From an uncultured Collinsella sp. (GTDB lineage: Bacteria; Actinomycetota; Coriobacteriia; Coriobacteriales; Coriobacteriaceae): a stretch of DNA of 16,814 nucleotides. The position numbers and the translations under genes are program-made. Shown one piece after another: positions 13,669 through 16,814 of the stretch. Numbering within the stretch: the first letter of the stretch is position 1; every line of letters starts with the position of its first letter. The stretch is from the NCBI GenBank assembly GCA_902489855.1, contig CABUBS010000022.1, positions 1 to 16,814 of the forward strand. Reading direction: 5' to 3'. Below the pieces are notes generated by a model. It was not told where the DNA came from and made no database searches. It saw nothing but the letters and a program-made list of their open reading frames with translations.

Positions 13669-14226
13669 CTAGCTCAGCATCGCATCCATCATCTCGGAGT
13701 TGACGGAGTCGTCAGCAGACCACTCGCCGTCGTCGTTGCAGGTGTACTTGAAGATAACCGTGGTCTTCCTGGGCTCGGTAGCCTTGGTCACATCGACCAT
13801 CACCTGGCCGGCCATCTTGTACAGCTCATCATCGGAAGGAACCGTGTCAAGTGCAGCGACCTTCTCCTGATACTGGGTGGAGAAGTCCTCGACGATCTTG
13901 TTCATGGACTTGCAGGTGATGGAGACCTCGGCGGTTGCAACGCCCTTGTCCTCGTCGACCGTCACGTCGCCGATCTCGTAGTCAAAGCCCTCGAGGTAGG
14001 TCTTGGCATACTCCTTGGGATCGATGCCCAGCTGCTCGAACTCGTCGCCCGAAGCCTCCTCCAGGCCAGAGAGGAAGTCGTCGCCACCGTTCTTGACCTC
14101 ATCGAACTGAGTCGTAAGATCCTCGGTGATGAGCTCCTCGATCGAAGGGCCTCCGCAGCCGGAAAGCACGACCACGCATGCAACCAAAACGGCCATGAGG
14201 GGCGCAAGCAGCAGCTTCTTTTTCAT
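13669..14226 (-). CDS. Lipoprotein of unknown function
   Basis: A 185-residue exported lipoprotein. MKKKLLLAPL is a classical positively charged start, followed by a hydrophobic stretch and the lipobox VLSGC, so C24 would be lipidated and anchor the protein on the outer face of the membrane. The mature part is acidic and helical-plus-strand, with Asp and Glu rich stretches (EELITEDLTTQFDEV, 30-44) and two later cysteines in ITCKSMNK and KYTCNDDGEW that might form a disulfide. I do not recognise a named family; it resembles the many small Gram-positive lipoproteins with domains of unknown function. The ATG at 14226 has GGAGG six bases upstream. It is a single gene with its own promoter and terminator. 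Confidence 0.88.
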   Translation of the reverse strand: MKKKLLLAPLMAVLVACVVVLSGCGGPSIEELITEDLTTQFDEVKNGGDDFLSGLEEASGDEFEQLGIDPKEYAKTYLEGFDYEIGDVTVDEDKGVATAEVSITCKSMNKIVEDFSTQYQEKVAALDTVPSDDELYKMAGQVMVDVTKATEPRKTTVIFKYTCNDDGEWSADDSVNSEMMDAMLS

Positions 14227-14278
14227 GTTGTTCCTCCCAATGAGCGGCACCGCGCTTCCCAGACACGGCGCACGTTGT

Positions 14279-14308
14279 GATAGTAAGCACATACTATCCA
14301 CTTACGAA
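14279..14308 (-). promoter_or_regulatory. Lipoprotein gene promoter with inverted repeat
   Basis: On the minus strand TTCGTA (14308-14303) and TACTAT (14285-14280) are 17 bases apart, a weak but well-spaced promoter about 55 bases before the ATG. A perfect inverted repeat, GATAGTA (14279-14285) and TACTATC (14292-14298), covers the -10 box and part of the spacer, a possible operator. Confidence 0.5.
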
Positions 14309-14406
14309 CACCCTCGGTGGCACGAAGGCGCGGTCGGTTCGTTTTAGCGTCCGAACGGTTTGCAAGCCCGCCCAACGTACAATAAAACGCTTCCCCGCGG
14401 TGCAAT

Positions 14407-14439
14407 AAAAAAGGGTGGCCGGATAATCCGACCACCCTT
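14407..14439 (-). terminator. Rho-independent terminator of the EIIA gene
   Basis: On the minus strand AAGGGTGG pairs with CCACCCTT and TCGG/CCGA extends the stem with one mismatch, followed by a six-base T-run (14412-14407). It lies 23 bases after the EIIA stop. Confidence 0.92.
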
Positions 14440-14461
14440 AGACATTATGCGATGCCGCGAT

Positions 14462-14998
14462 TTACTTGCGGACAACCTTGACGATGGCATCGCCGGCGGC
14501 GACAGCGGAATCAGCCTCGACGGCGAGCTCGACATCGGCGAACTCGGCGGTGTTGGACACGGCCACGACGACGCAGTCCTTGTAACCGGCAGCGGCAATC
14601 TTGGCGCGGTCGATCTTGAGCATGGGCTGGCCGGCCTTCACGACGTCGTCGGCCTTGACGAAGCCCTCGAAGCCGTCGCCGTTCATGTTGACGGTATCGA
14701 CGCCAACGTGCACCAGGACCTCGATGCCGCTATCGGACTGCAGGCCCACGGCGTGACCCATGGTGACGGTCACCTTGCCGTCGCAGGGGGCATAGACCAG
14801 ATCGTCCTCGGGCCACACGGCGCAGCCCTTGCCCAGGACCTCGCCACCAAAGACGGGATCGGGCACATCGGCCATCTTGATGACCTTGCCCTTGACGGGC
14901 GAGCACAGCACGTCGGCGCCGGCAGAAGCAGAAATGGAGGCAGGAGCAGCGGCAGCCGCGGGCTCAGCCTTCTTCTTGAACATGTCAAACAGACCCAT
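14462..14998 (-). CDS. crr: Glucose-type PTS EIIA component
   Basis: A 178-residue soluble EIIA of the glucose family, which takes phosphate from HPr and passes it to an EIIB domain of a sugar permease. The phospho-accepting histidine is H97 in VLVHVGVDTV, and H82 in MGHAVGL is the second active-site histidine (H90 and H75 in E. coli). The fold starts at VLCSPVKGKVI (30-40), after a short amphipathic start MGLFDMFKKK and an Ala/Pro-rich linker. The ATG at 14998 is supported by AGGAG about eight bases upstream. Because it is free-standing, it may serve several PTS permeases, including one for the beta-glucosides split by the nearby GH1 enzyme. It has its own promoter and terminator. Confidence 0.93.
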   Translation of the reverse strand: MGLFDMFKKKAEPAAAAAPASISASAGADVLCSPVKGKVIKMADVPDPVFGGEVLGKGCAVWPEDDLVYAPCDGKVTVTMGHAVGLQSDSGIEVLVHVGVDTVNMNGDGFEGFVKADDVVKAGQPMLKIDRAKIAAAGYKDCVVVAVSNTAEFADVELAVEADSAVAAGDAIVKVVRK

Positions 14999-15047
14999 AC
15001 GTTTTCTCCTCTTGATTAAGCGCAACGTAGTGCGCATGCCTATGGTG

Positions 15048-15053
15048 ATTATA
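15048..15053 (-). promoter_or_regulatory. -10 box of the EIIA gene
   Basis: The minus strand reads a perfect TATAAT here, about 50 bases before the ATG. The -35 region is poor (CTTAGT or TTAGTT at 16-17 bases). A CCAATTGG palindrome at 15057-15064 lies in the spacer. Confidence 0.6.
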
Positions 15054-15092
15054 GTGCCAATTGGACCAAAACTAAGGTGGGGAGTCGAATCG

Positions 15093-15123
15093 AAAACTCT
15101 GCCGACGTCTTTGTCCATCGGCA
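15093..15123 (-). terminator. Weak terminator-like hairpin before the EIIA promoter
   Basis: TGCCGA and TCGGCA (15123-15118 and 15105-15100 on the minus strand) form a six-base stem with a 12-base loop, then GAG and a short TTTT. It could end transcription from the beta-glucosidase gene before the EIIA promoter. Confidence 0.4.
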
Positions 15124-15136
15124 CCCGTTTTGTTGA

Positions 15137-15237
15137 TTAACCCTCGATGAGCCCCAGGCGCACGAAGGCGTTCCAGATGCCGTCGTCGTCGACATTCGTG
15201 GTCACGAAATCGGCCGCCGGTCCGGCGTTCGTCAGAA
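15137..15237 (-). pseudogene. C-terminal fragment of a Cof-type HAD hydrolase
   Basis: The minus strand reads LTNAGPAADFVTTNVDDDG followed by IWNAFVRLGLIEG and a stop at 15137. This is the typical end of Cof/YidA-type HAD phosphatases, where an Ala-rich helix leads to ADYVT, then D-G-I and a final helix. The rest of the gene, including all catalytic motifs, is absent: the frame runs directly into the end of the 6-phospho-beta-glucosidase gene. No start or ribosome site is present. It looks like a remnant left when the neighbouring gene arrived or a deletion joined the two. Confidence 0.55.
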
Positions 15238-15244
15238 CGCCGGA
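15221..15244. repeat. Hairpin at the junction after the beta-glucosidase gene
   Basis: TCCGGCGTTC (15221-15230) and GAACGCCGGA (15235-15244) form a perfect ten-base stem with a GTCA loop. There is no T-run. It overlaps the start of the HAD fragment. Confidence 0.6.
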
Positions 15245-15265
15245 ACTCAATCGCCGGAACTCAAT
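15238..15265. repeat. Tandem 14-base duplication at the end of the beta-glucosidase gene
   Basis: CGCCGGAACTCAAT occurs twice back to back (15238-15251 and 15252-15265). The second copy touches the stop codon of the beta-glucosidase gene, so a recent slip or end-joining event is likely. Confidence 0.8.
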
Positions 15266-16713
15266 TACTCCAAGCCCTCAGCGCCGTTGGACTTGATAAT
15301 CTTCTGGTATGCGAAGAAGCTGTCCTTGCGGCGGCGCTCGTAGGTGCCGGTGCCGTCGTCGTACTTGTCGACGTGGATGAAGCCGTAGCGCTTGCGCATC
15401 TCGCCGGTGCCGGCGGACACCAGGTCGATGGGGCCCCACCAGGTGTAGGCAATCAGGTCGACGCCGTCGGCAACGGCCTCGCCCATGGCCTTGATGTGAC
15501 TCTGCAGATAGGCGATGCGGTACGGATCGTGAATGGAGCCGTCCTCCTCGACCTCGTCGTAGGCACCCATGCCGTTCTCGACCACCATCAGCGGAATCTC
15601 GTAGCGGGCGTAGATCTCGTTGAGGGCGATACGCAGGCCCAGCGGGTCGATCTGCCAACCCCAGTCGGTGGACTCCAGGTAGGGGTTCTTGCCGCCAAAG
15701 GTCATGTTGCCCTCGGTCATCTCGTGGTCCTTGTGGGTGCCCACGGTACCGGACATGTAGTAGCTAAAGGTGTAGAAGTCGACCTTGCCGTCGGCGATAT
15801 CCTGCAGGTCGCCGTCCTCCATTGCGAGCTCGACGCCGTTCTCGGCCCAGAAGCGCTTGGCATAGAACGGGTACTTGCCGCGCACCTGCACGTCGGAGCA
15901 GTACCAGTTCATGGAGTTCATCTGCTGCTGCGTGGCGAACACGTCGACCGGATCGCACGTAGCGGCGTAGGAGAGGATGAAGCAGTCCATGTTGCCCATC
16001 TTGAACTGCGGGTAGTGCTCGTGAGCGTAGCGCACGACGCGGCCGCTGGCCACAAACTGATGGTGCAGGGCCTGGTAGCGCTGCTGAGCGGTGGTCCTGA
16101 TGGCGCTCGCCGGGCCCTCGAAGCCCTGGATCAGACCGGTCTCCATCATGGCGCCCATGTCCATGGTGCCGCAGTTGATCTCGTTGAAGGTCAGCCAGAA
16201 CTTGACCTTGTCCTGGTAGCGGTCGAAGACGGTCTGGCAGTACTTCTCAAAGAAACCGATGAGCTCGCGGCTTGCCCAGCCGTTGTACTTCTCGACCAGG
16301 TGATAGGGCATCTCGTAGTGCGAGAGGGTCACGAGCGGCTCGATGTTGTGGGCGCGCAGGCAGTCGAAAACGCGATCGTAGAAGGCGAGGCCGGCCTCGT
16401 TGGGGTGCGCATCGTCGCCGTTGGGGAAGATGCGGCTCCAGGAGATGGACATGCGGAACATGTTGAAGCCCATCTCGGCGAACAGCGCGATATCCTCCTC
16501 GTAGTGATGGTAGAAATCGATGCCGTCATGGTTGGGGTAGAAGCGGTTGGGGTCGATGTCGATCGTGATCTGACGCGGCTCCTTGTAGCTGCCGCCCAGG
16601 AAGTGGTCGTCGACGGAAGCGCCGCGGCCGTCCACGTTCCAAGCGCCCTCAAACTGGTTGGCGGCAGTGGCGCCGCCCCAATAGAAACCCTCGGGGAACT
16701 TGATGTTTGCCAT
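15265..16713 (-). CDS. GH1 6-phospho-beta-glucosidase
   Basis: A 482-residue glycoside hydrolase family 1 enzyme of the phospho type, which splits 6-phospho-beta-glucosides brought in by the PTS. The acid/base residue is E178 in LTFNEIN and the nucleophile is E379 in VVENGMGAYDE. The phosphate-binding loop VSAGTGEMRKRYGFI (about 432-446), with its Ser, Lys and Tyr, marks the 6-phospho group rather than plain beta-glucosidases. N-terminal FYWGGATAANQFEGAW is the family signature. The ATG at 16713 follows AAGGAG by six bases; two codons upstream another ATG overlaps that site and is less likely. Close relatives are BglA and AscB. The permease gene is not in the window but may lie upstream on the minus strand. 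Confidence 0.94.
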   Translation of the reverse strand: MANIKFPEGFYWGGATAANQFEGAWNVDGRGASVDDHFLGGSYKEPRQITIDIDPNRFYPNHDGIDFYHHYEEDIALFAEMGFNMFRMSISWSRIFPNGDDAHPNEAGLAFYDRVFDCLRAHNIEPLVTLSHYEMPYHLVEKYNGWASRELIGFFEKYCQTVFDRYQDKVKFWLTFNEINCGTMDMGAMMETGLIQGFEGPASAIRTTAQQRYQALHHQFVASGRVVRYAHEHYPQFKMGNMDCFILSYAATCDPVDVFATQQQMNSMNWYCSDVQVRGKYPFYAKRFWAENGVELAMEDGDLQDIADGKVDFYTFSYYMSGTVGTHKDHEMTEGNMTFGGKNPYLESTDWGWQIDPLGLRIALNEIYARYEIPLMVVENGMGAYDEVEEDGSIHDPYRIAYLQSHIKAMGEAVADGVDLIAYTWWGPIDLVSAGTGEMRKRYGFIHVDKYDDGTGTYERRRKDSFFAYQKIIKSNGAEGLE

Positions 16714-16814
16714 GAGCATCTCCTTTGCATCGTGGGTCGATAAGCCGAGTATCGCCCACGCGGGAGACATGCGGAGGCGGGGGCGCCAAACCCGATACTT
16801 CTTTTCGCAGCGGC

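Noticed and set aside
16714..16814. A further minus-strand gene end or promoter upstream of the beta-glucosidase gene
   Set aside because: All three minus frames are open or uninformative over 100 bases and no clear -35/-10 pair is visible; only the ribosome site is sure.
1..16814. CRISPR arrays, tRNA or rRNA genes
   Set aside because: No regularly spaced direct repeats and no tRNA- or rRNA-like stretches were seen.

Overview
The window reads as high-GC, gene-dense chromosomal DNA from an anaerobic actinobacterium. A gut Coriobacteriia member (Collinsella/Olsenella-like) is my best guess, inferred from codon and GC style, the set of hydrogenase-maturation genes, a LytTR two-component system and PTS sugar genes. 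No rRNA or tRNA marker is present to prove it.

Layout. 1-1150: the last 12 codons of an unknown + strand gene meet nadA (quinolinate synthase, NAD synthesis) tail to tail. The nadA promoter is covered by a perfect 19-bp inverted repeat that looks like an operator. 1354-3353: a translationally coupled LytTR response regulator and membrane histidine kinase of the AgrC/HPK10 type. 3414-3983 (-): an uncharacterised 189-residue protein with faint uracil-DNA-glycosylase-fold resemblance. 4023 to about 5720 (-): a full IS200/IS605-type element with tnpA, tnpB, end hairpins and a probable reRNA (omegaRNA). 5859-6179: thioredoxin with its own terminator.

6400-12557 is a nickel/[NiFe]-hydrogenase maturation block on the + strand: a small helical protein of unknown function, NikR with a His/Cys-rich N-terminal tail, HypF, HypC, HypD and HypE. 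HypF and HypE make the cyanide ligand from carbamoyl phosphate, HypC and HypD assemble the Fe(CN)2CO unit, and NikR would sense nickel. hypA, hypB and hydrogenase structural genes are not in the window. Two things stand out: a large palindrome between nikR and hypF, and a 207-bp, codon-aligned insertion with 26-bp terminal inverted repeats inside the hypF reading frame.

12683-13351: a HAD-family phosphatase, followed by another large palindrome and a bidirectional terminator. 13669-16713 (-): a lipoprotein, a glucose-type PTS EIIA protein with promoter and terminator, a fragment of a Cof-type HAD hydrolase, and a GH1 6-phospho-beta-glucosidase. Together the last genes point to PTS uptake and cleavage of beta-glucosides.

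The most novel-looking signal is the in-frame palindromic element in hypF. It may be related in style to the two intergenic palindromes, which share a GGGAC core.
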